Shown here: in pieces, positions 8,958 to 17,001 of the stretch
Layout of the letters: the number at the start of each line of letters is the position of its first letter
Numbering within the stretch: the first letter of the stretch is position 1
From: JBEKUY01 sp049514555
GTDB taxonomy: Bacteria; Acidobacteriota; Terriglobia; Acidiferrales; UBA7541
DNA length: 32,941 nt
Direction of reading: 5' to 3'
NCBI GenBank assembly: GCA_049514555.1
Contig: JBEKUY010000018.1
Span: 1 to 32,941, forward strand
The notes under the pieces: generated by a model
What the model was told of the DNA's origin: nothing
The model's database searches: none
The model's input: the letters and a program-made list of their open reading frames with translations, nothing else
Translations under genes and position numbers: made by a program

Positions 8958-8987
8958 TTCTCAATCGGTTTCCGAGCAGTCTATAAT
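8958..8987 (+). promoter_or_regulatory. Promoter of the WG-repeat gene, candidate leaderless start
   Basis: A perfect TATAAT (8982-8987) lies 10 nt before the ATG at 8998, with a moderate -35 (TTCTCA, 8958-8963) at 18-nt spacing. The start point would fall 2-5 nt before the ATG, and the interval CGCGGCAGAC has no Shine-Dalgarno. Confidence 0.55.
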
Positions 8988-8997
8988 CGCGGCAGAC

Positions 8998-10167
8998 ATG
9001 CGCGTACTCCGCATCCTCGTTGTCGCGTCCGTAGCACTTCTGGCTCTCCAGGCTCTTGGCGAGACTGTGCGTGTTCCCTCGAAGAGGAAGGGAGCCGGGC
9101 CGTTGTTCCAGATCCGGCGTGAGAAGAAATGGGGATACATGGATCGCAACGGAGGGATCATCGTCCAACCCCGGTTCGATGACGAACATGATTTCTTTCA
9201 CGGGCTGGCCGGAGTCCAGATCGGCGGGAAGTGGGGGTTTGTCGATGAGAAGGGGCGGATGGTCATTCCCCCGAAATTTGACACCGTGGGTGACTTCCTC
9301 GGAGACCTGGCGCCCGTGCGGGTTGGAAGAAGATGGGGGTACATCGATACCACGGGGCGGATGATTGTTGAGCCGCATTTTCAGGAGGCAATGGAGTTCC
9401 ACGAAGGTGTGGCGAGAGTGTACGTCTGGGACAAGGTCGTGTGTAGTTCAGGGGAATACACAAAAGAGGATGCACCCGAAGAAGCTTTCCTAATGCCGGA
9501 CTGGAATCGCGTGGAACTGCCGGGTTGTTTTCCAAAAGGGGGGCGGTTCGGCTTTATCGACAAGACGGGTGCGTTCACGATTAAACCCCGTTTCTTCGCC
9601 GCCCAGGATTTCTCGGACGGGCTATCGGCTGTTCGAGTCGAAGAGAGCCCGGACAGCAAGTATGGATACATCGACCAAACCGGCGCTCTTCCGATCGCGC
9701 CGCGCTTCAACCAAGCGAAGGCGTTTTCTGAAGGGCTGGCATTGGTTGAAATTAGTGCCCGCCAGGTAGGGAACCTAATGGTTGATATTGCCTGGGGTTT
9801 CGTTGACAAAACTGGTCGGCTCGCGATTCCGGCAAAATACCATTTTGCGGGCAGTTTCTCTGAGGGACTTGCGCGCGTGCAGGTGACCGATAGCATGGGC
9901 AATTACAGAATGGGATACATCGATAAGGATGGGAAAGCAGTATTCCCTCCTAGGTTTGATAGCGCAGACGACTTTTCAGATGGGTTGGCTGCTGTGTCTG
10001 AAAATGGGTGCGCTTACATCGATCATTCCGGTGCTCCGGTCATAAAGGGCGTATGCAGTGCGTGGCCATTTAGAGACGGACTCGCGGTGGTGGGCCAATG
10101 GGGCAGGCAGGTCTACATCGACAAAACCGGGCGAGTCGTCGCTGCTTACGAATCGGGGGAGGAGTGA
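8998..10167 (+). CDS. Secreted WG-repeat protein
   Basis: The 389-residue product has a signal peptide (residues 1-21, ILVVASVALLALQAL). Nine WG/KWG-type repeats follow, each centred on a W-G-[YF]-[IV]-D-x-x-G core and followed by a P-x-F and an F-x-x-G-LA motif. The cores are KWGYMDRNG, KWGFVDEKG, RWGYIDTTG, RFGFIDKTG, KYGYIDQTG, AWGFVDKTG, RMGYIDKDG, GCAYIDHSG and RQVYIDKTG. A non-repeat insert with two cysteines (about residues 145-180) splits repeats 3 and 4. WG repeats form beta-rich solenoids used in binding; no enzymatic part is present. The last two repeats have lost the WG pair. The function is unknown. It is probably exported. The ATG is supported by the signal peptide rather than a ribosome binding site. 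Confidence 0.88.
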   Translation: MRVLRILVVASVALLALQALGETVRVPSKRKGAGPLFQIRREKKWGYMDRNGGIIVQPRFDDEHDFFHGLAGVQIGGKWGFVDEKGRMVIPPKFDTVGDFLGDLAPVRVGRRWGYIDTTGRMIVEPHFQEAMEFHEGVARVYVWDKVVCSSGEYTKEDAPEEAFLMPDWNRVELPGCFPKGGRFGFIDKTGAFTIKPRFFAAQDFSDGLSAVRVEESPDSKYGYIDQTGALPIAPRFNQAKAFSEGLALVEISARQVGNLMVDIAWGFVDKTGRLAIPAKYHFAGSFSEGLARVQVTDSMGNYRMGYIDKDGKAVFPPRFDSADDFSDGLAAVSENGCAYIDHSGAPVIKGVCSAWPFRDGLAVVGQWGRQVYIDKTGRVVAAYESGEE

Positions 10168-10270
10168 ACGCGCGAGACTCCCGAAGTCGTTGGTCGCCAG
10201 GCCTGAGGTGAGCGCACGTAGTTGATTGGGCTGGAGGCGCCGCTAGGCACTTTCGGCGAGGGAACGAGGG

Positions 10271-11584
10271 CTACATCTGGGAGGTCTTATCGACGATGAA
10301 GGCGAGGGCGTTGCGGACGCCTTCGGGGGAGTGCACGTTGAAGACGTGGGGATTCAGCGGCTTCAGGATGCCTTCGATATGGTCAACGGTTTCGGGCGGA
10401 GAAGACTGAAAGGACGGCCGCCCGGAGATTGGTTCCTCCACAGTGAATAGCGTGCCCATGCCTTCGTAGCGCACGTAATACGCGACGCAGTTGCCTTCCT
10501 TCGGCCGCGGAATGGGGCTGGGGTGGCCGAGCGAATCGAAAGTCATCGGGCTGCCGAGCACGACATAGACGTGCAGAGGGCGGTCGGCCCGTTCAGGCGG
10601 CGCACCGCAGTCCGCCTCGACGCGGCGGGCCAGTTCGTCGCGCAAGAAGGCGGCATTCTCCTTGCGATCGCGCAAGGACGCGGCGTCGACAACGCCCGGA
10701 TCGGCGGCCGTGAGCGCCGCCTTCAAGGCCTGCCAGTCCAGCTTCCTGGCGTCCTTTTGTTCGAAGCCGATGCGGCGCCGAGAGAGATCGAGCACCGTCA
10801 GACCCAAGCTCCCGTTGCTCAAGTCGATCTGCGTGAAAACCCCGAGCGTGGGAAGCAGGGCGGCGAGATTCTGCTGATAAACCTTGCGAGAGCCGCCGAG
10901 GCGCTCCGAAATGGCCGGGTTCAAAAGCAACTCGATCTGCACGGGACGCCGGGTTACGAGCGGCAAGTGCAATCGTCCCTGAATCTCGGGGTGGAAGAAT
11001 CGGTCGAGCCCTTTGGCCGCTTCGAAGAACTCCACGCCCGGGAGGTCGCGCCAAGCGCCGGGCAGAGGTTCTTTCCCCGAGAGGGGAACCAGCAGAGTGC
11101 GCCGGGCGAGGTTGTGTTCGCCGCTGGCCTTGTCGTAGAGCGCTACGGCGACGTCGTACTCTCCGGGGAGTACGAGCGCATTGCCCGAGGAAATCGCACT
11201 CCACTGGTTTACGGCCGCTTCTCCCTCCAGCCACTCAAGCGCCCAGTGCTTCTGGTAGGAGCGCCCCTGGCGATCGGTGAACTGCGCCAAGACGATGGGA
11301 CGAGTCTGACTGATCCGCTTCGCGAGCTCTTTGCCGGGCACCTCAATTTCGATGCGCGCCAACAACCGCTGATAGTTGGACAATCCCGCCGAGGAAACAT
11401 GCACCTTCCAAGGAAAATCTTCGTGAGGACCTTCGGCGAGCCACTTCTCGAACGGGACTTCGCTAAACGCAGGATCCGCGGAAACAACTTGCGCGGAGAG
11501 CGGCGCGGCCGCTCCGAAAACGCTCAGGAGAAGAAGAAATAGTCTCTGGCAGTGAAGCCATTTCGGAGGACGCTGGTCGCGCAT
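10271..11584 (-). CDS. Large secreted protein of unknown function
   Basis: The 437-residue product has a signal peptide (RLFLLLLSVFGAAAPLSAQ, about residues 14-32) and no further membrane segment, so it is periplasmic or secreted. The mature part has a beta-rich first half (FPWKVHVSSAGLSNYQRLLA, LARIEIEVPGK, LVLPGEYDVAVALYDKASGE) like a bacterial Ig-like fold. The second half is alpha/beta (HVYVVLGSPMTFDS, CVAYYVRYEG). I associate this architecture with acidobacterial secreted proteins of unknown role but cannot name a family. The frame is intact and codon use matches its neighbours. It converges with the WG-repeat gene with 103 nt between. The Shine-Dalgarno is weak (AAGA); the start is chosen for the signal peptide. 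Confidence 0.75.
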   Translation of the reverse strand: MRDQRPPKWLHCQRLFLLLLSVFGAAAPLSAQVVSADPAFSEVPFEKWLAEGPHEDFPWKVHVSSAGLSNYQRLLARIEIEVPGKELAKRISQTRPIVLAQFTDRQGRSYQKHWALEWLEGEAAVNQWSAISSGNALVLPGEYDVAVALYDKASGEHNLARRTLLVPLSGKEPLPGAWRDLPGVEFFEAAKGLDRFFHPEIQGRLHLPLVTRRPVQIELLLNPAISERLGGSRKVYQQNLAALLPTLGVFTQIDLSNGSLGLTVLDLSRRRIGFEQKDARKLDWQALKAALTAADPGVVDAASLRDRKENAAFLRDELARRVEADCGAPPERADRPLHVYVVLGSPMTFDSLGHPSPIPRPKEGNCVAYYVRYEGMGTLFTVEEPISGRPSFQSSPPETVDHIEGILKPLNPHVFNVHSPEGVRNALAFIVDKTSQM

Positions 11585-12014
11585 CGGGTCTTCTTGGGTG
11601 CTCCCAATCGGGCTGCGTGGGAATCATACGGGGGCTACCGTGCTCCCGCAAGCGCAAGAAGGGCGCTCTTCCCGAGGCGTGGCACCACTCCGTTGTGACT
11701 GAGACCATGCCAACTGTGCTGCGGCACGTTTCTGCAAGAGCCATCCACACGCCGCACGTTGCGAGCCTTCGGTGGGACTACTGGTACTTCGATCAACTTG
11801 CAATCGGGGATGTATCCCAAGAGAATGCGCCCAGCGATCGCTCGCGCTCCACCGTTTAATGAGAAGAAGAGTTTTCCTTTGGCGGGAATAACGTGTGTCG
11901 CCGGGGGGATTATTGGCGCAGCAGTGTGCGTAAGACGTTTCTCTATAAGGGTGCAGGGTAATCTGAATTGGCAGTCCTTTTGCACTTTAATCTAGTTGGA
12001 TGCAGTAAGATACG
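11585..12014. other. Intergenic spacer, no gene supported
   Basis: This 430-nt region separates divergent genes and must hold both promoters. Frames exist on both strands (11617-11859, 11759-11995, 11635-11985), but they overlap one another, have no ribosome binding site and show no domain, so I call none. The right part (11850-12010) is clearly AT-richer than the coding sequence. Confidence 0.5.
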
Positions 12015-12890
12015 ATGCAAAGCAGGGACGTTCCAATTTGGGATTTTTCCTCTCAGAGGCCAACGCGCCGCCGAAGGAGCGCTAAGAGAGTTACCGTAGC
12101 TCTAGTACTCATGATACTGGTGGTCGGGCTCACGGCGGCGCACATTTTGTTGACGCAGCATGCGGAGCTTGATCCAGCCACGCTCAAGAAGGGACCTTCC
12201 GCACAGCAGCGAGCCCTGCGCGAGATGGAAGGACAAGCGCCGGCCCGCATGTCGCGGCGGCTCAACTTCCCATACTCAGTGATCGCCGGAGGAGTGCGCA
12301 CGCCGAGCGAACTCCGTGGAGCGGTCGCAAGAGATCCGGGCTTGGCCGCACACTACAGCGAGTTCGACCTGCAGCGGGTGCGATTCGTCACGCTGAGGCA
12401 GGACATGTGGGCGTATGTCTCTTATCGCCTGCCGGAAGGAATCTACTGGACTACGAAACGCGCGCACTTGAGGCGGGGCGAGGCGCTGGTCACCGATGAG
12501 ACCCACATGGCACGGGGCCGCTGCGGAAACCGTATCTCCATGGTCCCGCGAATCCCCGTGCTGGCGCGTGGACCTGAGCCGGAAGAGATGGAGATTCCAG
12601 GAGAATTGATTCCGCCGCCGTTCGAGCCTGGGTCTGTGCAGTTCGAACCTGGCGTTCGACGGGAGCCAACGACACCCGTAGAGGTCGTGCCGGTTGTTCC
12701 CGTGGGGCCGGTTGTTCCCGTCGTGCCGGTTTTTCCTCCCGCGCCTCATCACCCCAGAGTATCGGGTGGGGGTCCGATCTCCGAAGGGCCGATCGTATTC
12801 CTGGGAATCGTGCTTGCTCTGTGGCGCTTCAGAGAGCGCAACGCAAGAAAGCGTGCCGGGCAAAACGGCCCAGACGCATCGTCAATCTGA
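12015..12890 (+). CDS. Membrane-anchored Pro-rich protein with C-terminal hydrophobic/basic tail
   Basis: The 291-residue product has a basic N-terminus, a transmembrane segment at about residues 26-46 (VALVLMILVVGLTAAHILL) and an extracytoplasmic middle with LNFPYSVIAGGVRTPSEL and RGRCGNRIS. A Pro/Val-rich stretch (VPVVPVGPVVPVVPVFPP, about 226-243) follows. A C-terminal hydrophobic segment (PIVFLGIVLALWRF, about 257-270) is followed by a basic cluster (RERNARKR). The ending has the layout of PEP-CTERM-type sorting signals but lacks a clear Pro-Glu-Pro. I associate the middle part (CGNRIS) with acidobacterial exported proteins that do end in PEP-CTERM. No Shine-Dalgarno is clear before the ATG. 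The function is unknown; a surface-associated role is inferred. Confidence 0.65.
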   Translation: MQSRDVPIWDFSSQRPTRRRRSAKRVTVALVLMILVVGLTAAHILLTQHAELDPATLKKGPSAQQRALREMEGQAPARMSRRLNFPYSVIAGGVRTPSELRGAVARDPGLAAHYSEFDLQRVRFVTLRQDMWAYVSYRLPEGIYWTTKRAHLRRGEALVTDETHMARGRCGNRISMVPRIPVLARGPEPEEMEIPGELIPPPFEPGSVQFEPGVRREPTTPVEVVPVVPVGPVVPVVPVFPPAPHHPRVSGGGPISEGPIVFLGIVLALWRFRERNARKRAGQNGPDASSI

Positions 12891-12936
12891 CCTTATTCCC
12901 AACAATCTTCGCGAGCAGAGCCGGGTGGGCGTGATG

Positions 12937-12945
12937 TGTTAGAAT
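12937..12945 (+). promoter_or_regulatory. Extended -10 promoter element upstream of gatC
   Basis: TGTTAGAAT (TG-n-TAGAAT) lies 73 nt before the gatC ATG. The -35 region (AGAGCC) is weak, as is usual for extended -10 promoters. The expected 5' leader is about 65 nt, GC-rich, and ends in GAGGA. Confidence 0.45.
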
Positions 12946-13017
12946 TTCGGCTCGCGCCGCCTGGAGGAATCGGGGCGCGAGGATGCCGTTGCGGCGCAGT
13001 TCGCGCCGAGGAATCAC

Positions 13018-13317
13018 ATGAAAATCAGTCGGGAAGACGTGCTGCGCGTGGCGGAACTCGGCTACCTCGACCTTTCGGAAAAGGAGCTGGAGACCTACCG
13101 TAAGCAACTGGACTCGATCCTGGAGTACGTGGGCAAACTGAACGAGCTCGATACGGCCGCGGTCGAGCCGATGTCGCAGGTCCTGGGAACCGACCCGCCG
13201 GATGGGGCCGTGCGCGAAGATGAGGTGGTGCGGAGCGACGTCGCGGCCGCGGTGCTGTCGCAGGCTCCCGACCCGGAAGCGCCGTATTTTCGGGTACCGA
13301 AGGTGATTGAAAAATAG
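13018..13317 (+). CDS. gatC: Asp-tRNA(Asn)/Glu-tRNA(Gln) amidotransferase subunit C
   Basis: The 99-residue product is the usual size for GatC. It has the conserved start ISREDVLRVAELGYLDLSEKE, the central QLDSILEYVGKLNELDTA, and the ending PYFRVPKVIEK. GatC is the small belt subunit that wraps GatA and GatB in the complex that amidates Glu-tRNA(Gln) and/or Asp-tRNA(Asn). GAGGA lies 6 nt before the ATG. It is followed after 81 nt by gatA on the same strand, so the two form an operon. gatB is not in the window. The gene is complete with typical codon use. Confidence 0.95.
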   Translation: MKISREDVLRVAELGYLDLSEKELETYRKQLDSILEYVGKLNELDTAAVEPMSQVLGTDPPDGAVREDEVVRSDVAAAVLSQAPDPEAPYFRVPKVIEK

Positions 13318-13398
13318 GAATCAGATTGGCTGCGGAGACACGGAGGACGCAGAGAATCAGGCAGACAAGAACAGAAAAGGCTGACAAGCGGATAGAGA

Positions 13399-14838
13399 AT
13401 GGCAACGACTTGGACAATTGGGGGAGTGCGGGAGGCGCTGGCCGCGAAGAAAGTTTCGGCGCGTGAGCTGGCCACGGAGTTCTATGGGCGGATTGAGGCG
13501 CGCAACCGCGACCTAAACGCCTACTTGACGCTCTGTCCCGAACGGGCCTACGCGCAGGCCGACCGGATCGATGCGTTGCGCGCGTCGCGAAAGCCGTTGC
13601 CGGCGCTGGCGGGCGTGCCGATCGCGGTGAAGGACGTGATCAGCACGCGCGGGGTGCGCACGACCTGCGGGTCGAAAATCCTGGAGAATTATGTGCCGCC
13701 GTATGACGCGACCGCGGTCGAGCGGCTGGAGGCGGCCGGGGCGGTGGTGCTGGGCAAGACCAATTGCGACGAGTTCGCCATGGGCAGCTCGAACGAGAAC
13801 TCGGCGTACGGGCCGGTCCGGAATCCGGTGGCGCCCGACCGAGTGCCGGGAGGATCGAGCGGAGGCTCGGCAGCGGCGGTGGCTGCAGGGCTGGCAGTGG
13901 TATCGCTGGGGACGGACACGGGCGGGTCGATCCGGCAACCGGGATCGTTCTGCGGGATTCCAGCCATGATGCCGAGCTACGGCAGGGTGTCGCGATACGG
14001 GCTGATTGCGTTCGCGTCTTCGCTCGACCGGATTGGGCCGTTCGGCACGAAGGTGCGCGACTTGGCAGAGGTGCTGCAGGTGATCGCAGGGCGTGACCCT
14101 CGAGATTCGACTTCGGCGGGGGCGCCAGTGCCCGACTACATGGCGGGAATCCAGGAACCGGTGAAGGGCTTGCGGTTGGGAATCCCCAAGGAGTACTTCG
14201 GGGCGGGGATGGACGCGGAGGTACGGACGAGGATTGACGCAGGGATCGAACTGTTCCGGAAGCTTGGCTGCGAGGTCCTCGAGATCCGCATGCCGCACAC
14301 CGATTACGCCATCGCGACCTACTACATCATCGCGACAGCCGAGGCCAGTTCGAACCTGGCGCGGTACGACGGCGTGCGGTACGGGTTGCGCGAGGATGGC
14401 GATACGTTGCTCTCGATGTACCGCCGGACACGCGGGGCGGGCTTCGGCGCCGAGGTGAAGCGGCGCATCATCCTGGGCACATACGTCCTGTCGGCAGGCT
14501 ACTACGACGCATACTACCTAAAGGGACAAAAGGTGCGGTCGCTCATCGCGCGTGACTTCCGGGATGCGTTCACGAAGGTGGACGCGATACTGACTCCGAC
14601 GTCGCCTTTCCCGGCGTTCCGGCTGGGGGAGAAAGCAGACGATCCGCTCCAAATGTATCTGGCTGATATTTATACGGTTACAGGATCGCTCGCGGGAGCG
14701 CCAGGGATTTCGATTCCGTGCGGAAAGACGGCGGAGGGCTTGCCAGTCGGGTTGCAGATCTTTGGGCCGACGTTCGGCGAGGGCCGTGTGCTGCAGCTCG
14801 CGCATGCGTTCGAAGAGGCCGGGAGCGCGAGTGCTTGA
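13399..14838 (+). CDS. gatA: Asp-tRNA(Asn)/Glu-tRNA(Gln) amidotransferase subunit A
   Basis: GatA is the amidase subunit that frees ammonia from glutamine for transamidation of misacylated tRNA. The 479-residue product has the full amidase signature. The catalytic triad residues are Lys78 (VPIAVKD), cis-Ser153 (GGSSGGS) and nucleophile Ser177 (GTDTGGSIRQP). The conserved segments SYGRVSRYGLIAFASSLDRIGP and LTPTSPFPAF are present. The length matches known GatA proteins (about 480-490). The ATG at 13399 has only a weak purine stretch ahead, but no better in-frame start exists. It follows gatC. Downstream there is no clear intrinsic terminator. Confidence 0.96.
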   Translation: MATTWTIGGVREALAAKKVSARELATEFYGRIEARNRDLNAYLTLCPERAYAQADRIDALRASRKPLPALAGVPIAVKDVISTRGVRTTCGSKILENYVPPYDATAVERLEAAGAVVLGKTNCDEFAMGSSNENSAYGPVRNPVAPDRVPGGSSGGSAAAVAAGLAVVSLGTDTGGSIRQPGSFCGIPAMMPSYGRVSRYGLIAFASSLDRIGPFGTKVRDLAEVLQVIAGRDPRDSTSAGAPVPDYMAGIQEPVKGLRLGIPKEYFGAGMDAEVRTRIDAGIELFRKLGCEVLEIRMPHTDYAIATYYIIATAEASSNLARYDGVRYGLREDGDTLLSMYRRTRGAGFGAEVKRRIILGTYVLSAGYYDAYYLKGQKVRSLIARDFRDAFTKVDAILTPTSPFPAFRLGEKADDPLQMYLADIYTVTGSLAGAPGISIPCGKTAEGLPVGLQIFGPTFGEGRVLQLAHAFEEAGSASA

Positions 14839-15249
14839 AATAGCGCCCCTGAAGTCAGCCGGAGCGTGCCGGCGCCGAGCGACAAGGTACAGGAACCCGG
14901 TGTCAGCAATCGGCGACCAAATCTCTTCTCTCCTCTCCTTATGAAGTTCTTCGAGTAGTCACACCTTGCGCAGAAGTAGCTGCGTTTAGCGCGGAGCAAA
15001 TCCAGGAAAGTGTAGTAATGACACAAAATGGGACACAACTGCCGCATGGAAATATTCACCCGGCGGCGACGATTCCTTATTCGCGGATGAACAATTCGGG
15101 CTAACTATCTGCATGTGTGGATATTGGGAGAGACGTACTAGGTTGAGAGTTTGGAAACTACAAACGGAATTGCTATTGCAGGGGAAATCATGCATCTCGT
15201 ACGCTGCTCGCAGCATCGAATGAAATTGGTAGGTAGAAAGGCGAGCGCG
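14839..15249. other. Intergenic region between gatA and a small regulator gene
   Basis: The 411-nt region has no supported gene. It is AT-richer than gatA from about 14930 to 15200. An in-frame extension of the next gene to ATG codons at 15151 or 15190 is possible but has weaker ribosome binding signals. No tRNA, strong hairpin or clear promoter pair was seen. Confidence 0.45.
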
Positions 15250-15486
15250 ATGGCCGAGGAAACAGGCGTGGTCAGAGTAAAGTCAAGTCAGAAGATATTT
15301 ACGGAGGCGGAGATCGCCAGCCTGACGGGGATCTGCCTGGAACACCTGCGCTCGCTGGCGAAGAGCCGGCACTTGGGTTTCATCACACGTGCGGCGGAGG
15401 CGGCGGGTAAGCAGGCAGATCAGTGGCTGTTTACACTGTCCGATCTGCTCGTGCTGGTGACCCTGTTCCCGCGCTGCCAGCACTGA
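15250..15486 (+). CDS. Small MerR-like DNA-binding protein
   Basis: The 78-residue product (from the ATG at 15250, AAAGG about 8-9 nt upstream) reads IFTEAEIASLTGICLEHLRS, then AKSRHLGF and QWLFTLSDLLVLVTLF. The order is a helix-turn-helix followed by a wing with a strand and a helix, as in MerR/excisionase-type winged helices; the FTLSDLLVL stretch corresponds to the second helix pair where MerR proteins have Y-[ST]-x-x-D-[LI]. There is no dimerisation coiled coil or effector domain. It may be a stand-alone DNA-binding protein. A strong terminator follows, so the gene is an independent unit. Similar short proteins occur in acidobacterial genomes from memory; the regulatory target is unknown. 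Confidence 0.6.
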   Translation: MAEETGVVRVKSSQKIFTEAEIASLTGICLEHLRSLAKSRHLGFITRAAEAAGKQADQWLFTLSDLLVLVTLFPRCQH

Positions 15487-15512
15487 GCGACTGCGCAAAC
15501 AAAGAGAGTTGG

Positions 15513-15549
15513 CGGGCTCCCCGACTATTCGGGGAGCCCGTTCTTTTTT
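15513..15549 (+). terminator. Strong intrinsic terminator
   Basis: A perfect 12-bp stem (CGGGCTCCCCGA at 15513-15524 with TCGGGGAGCCCG at 15529-15540, loop CTAT) is followed by TTCTTTTTT. It terminates the MerR-like gene 27 nt after its stop. Confidence 0.92.
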
Positions 15550-15750
15550 GAGTTAGGCCTACGCAGCCAGCCCGGGCCCGGCGGGGATCAGAGGCCGTGC
15601 TTCCCTTTCACGTCGAAACTTTCTCAGGGTTGCCGGGAGCAGCGGAACAAGAGGGTCGATGCCGTTGCGGGGGCCAGCAGGCGGCGCTATGCTCCGGGGC
15701 GAGGCAAAACCGGGCGGGGCGACCGGCATCCGAGTGTGCAGAGGCTCCAC

Positions 15751-16848
15751 ATGAACCGGGTAGAAAAGAAGGAAGCATTCGCAGAGCCGGGCCGCGGTAC
15801 CGCAGCGTGGATTTACGCTTCGAAAGCTGGAAGGCTCATTTCTGCGGGGTTGCTGCTGATTCTGGCTGCCGGGACCGGACGAGTAAGCACACCGGCTGCA
15901 GCCTCCGCACAGCAGGGTGGCGCCGTCCCAGACCGGAAGCAAAACCAGGAACAAGGAAAGGGCGCGGAGGGAGCGGCTTCGTCGGCGGCGCTCACTCGGG
16001 GGAAAAGGCTCATCCTGAAGGACGGCACGTTCCAGATTGCGCGGGAATACCAGCGGAATGGCGACCGGGTACGCTATTTCAGCGCCGAGCGTGGCGCATG
16101 GGAGGAGCTACCGGCGTCGATGGTGGATTGGGAGGCCACGGCCAAAGCCGAGGTCGAGGATAACGAGCAGGCAAAGCAGCTCGTCGAGGCTGCCCACAGG
16201 CGGGAGGCGGCGAACGTGGTTGCCTTGACGGATGTGGACGCCAGCCTCGAAGTCGCGCAGGGGGTCTTCCTCCCGCCAGGGGAAGGAATGTACGTGCTGG
16301 AAGGAAAATCAGTGAAGCTGCTCGAGCAGGTGGGAACAGAGGTGAAAAGTGACAAGGGCCGCATATTTGAGCAGGTGATCTCACCGGTCAAGATAATTCC
16401 GTCGAAGCAGCGGGTGCAGGTGCCCGGGGCCCATGCGAAGCTGCGAATCAAGACGACTCAGCCGGAGTTCTACCTTCGCGAGGCGCCTCCTGACCCAGAC
16501 CGGAGGTCGCCGATCCGGAAAAGCAGCCGGCCGGGAGAGTCCGGACCAGAGGTCGAACTGATTCAGGCCAAAGTCAAGGGGGGAAGCCGGCAAATCGAAT
16601 GGATCAGCACGAACGCCGCGGGACTGGAATCTTCGAAGCGGAACAGCGTATCGATTGAATGCTGGCCGGTCGCGGCCAACGTCTATCGGTACACGATCGG
16701 CGAGCAGCTCAAGCCGGGGGAGTACGCGCTGGCGGAGCTGCTGCCGGAAGGGATTAACTTGTACGTTTGGGACTTCGGCGTGGACTCAGACAGGACCGCA
16801 CCGGAGAAGAATCCGCCGGCGGACCAGACCTCAAAAGACAAGCATTGA
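15751..16848 (+). CDS. Secreted protein of unknown function
   Basis: The 365-residue product begins at the ATG at 15751 (GAGG 6 nt upstream; an ATG at 15736 is less well spaced). A long basic N-region precedes a hydrophobic stretch (LISAGLLLILAAG, about residues 29-41), then AAASAQ, probably a signal peptide. The mature part opens with RLILKDGTFQIAREYQRNGD, RVRYFSAERGAWEELP and VDWEATAKAE, a short domain I associate with acidobacterial secreted proteins. A helical stretch follows, then VFLPPGEGMYVLEG, and a C-terminal beta region with LKPGEYALAELLPEGINLYV. That last motif is shared in part with the protein at 8154-8795. No enzymatic motif is seen. It has no operon partner. Confidence 0.72.
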   Translation: MNRVEKKEAFAEPGRGTAAWIYASKAGRLISAGLLLILAAGTGRVSTPAAASAQQGGAVPDRKQNQEQGKGAEGAASSAALTRGKRLILKDGTFQIAREYQRNGDRVRYFSAERGAWEELPASMVDWEATAKAEVEDNEQAKQLVEAAHRREAANVVALTDVDASLEVAQGVFLPPGEGMYVLEGKSVKLLEQVGTEVKSDKGRIFEQVISPVKIIPSKQRVQVPGAHAKLRIKTTQPEFYLREAPPDPDRRSPIRKSSRPGESGPEVELIQAKVKGGSRQIEWISTNAAGLESSKRNSVSIECWPVAANVYRYTIGEQLKPGEYALAELLPEGINLYVWDFGVDSDRTAPEKNPPADQTSKDKH

Positions 16849-17001
16849 GAGAGAGCGTTTCCGGCCAAGAAATCCACCGCGAAAACATGGGGTCTGTTTG
16901 AAAGCTTTGCCTTCATCCTGACGAAGCAGAAGAACCCATCGGGTTGCACGCCCCACACATGGCCCGCCGAGATGCACCTCCGGCTACCTCTGAGACAGGT
17001 G

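Noticed and set aside
11635..11985. A 116-codon minus-strand frame in the 11.6-12.0 kb gap
   Set aside because: It has no ribosome binding site and no domain, and it overlaps equally open frames on the other strand.
12006..12011. TAAGAT as -10 box for the gene at 12015
   Set aside because: It ends only 3 nt before the ATG, so transcription would start inside the coding region; no -35 is at a proper distance.
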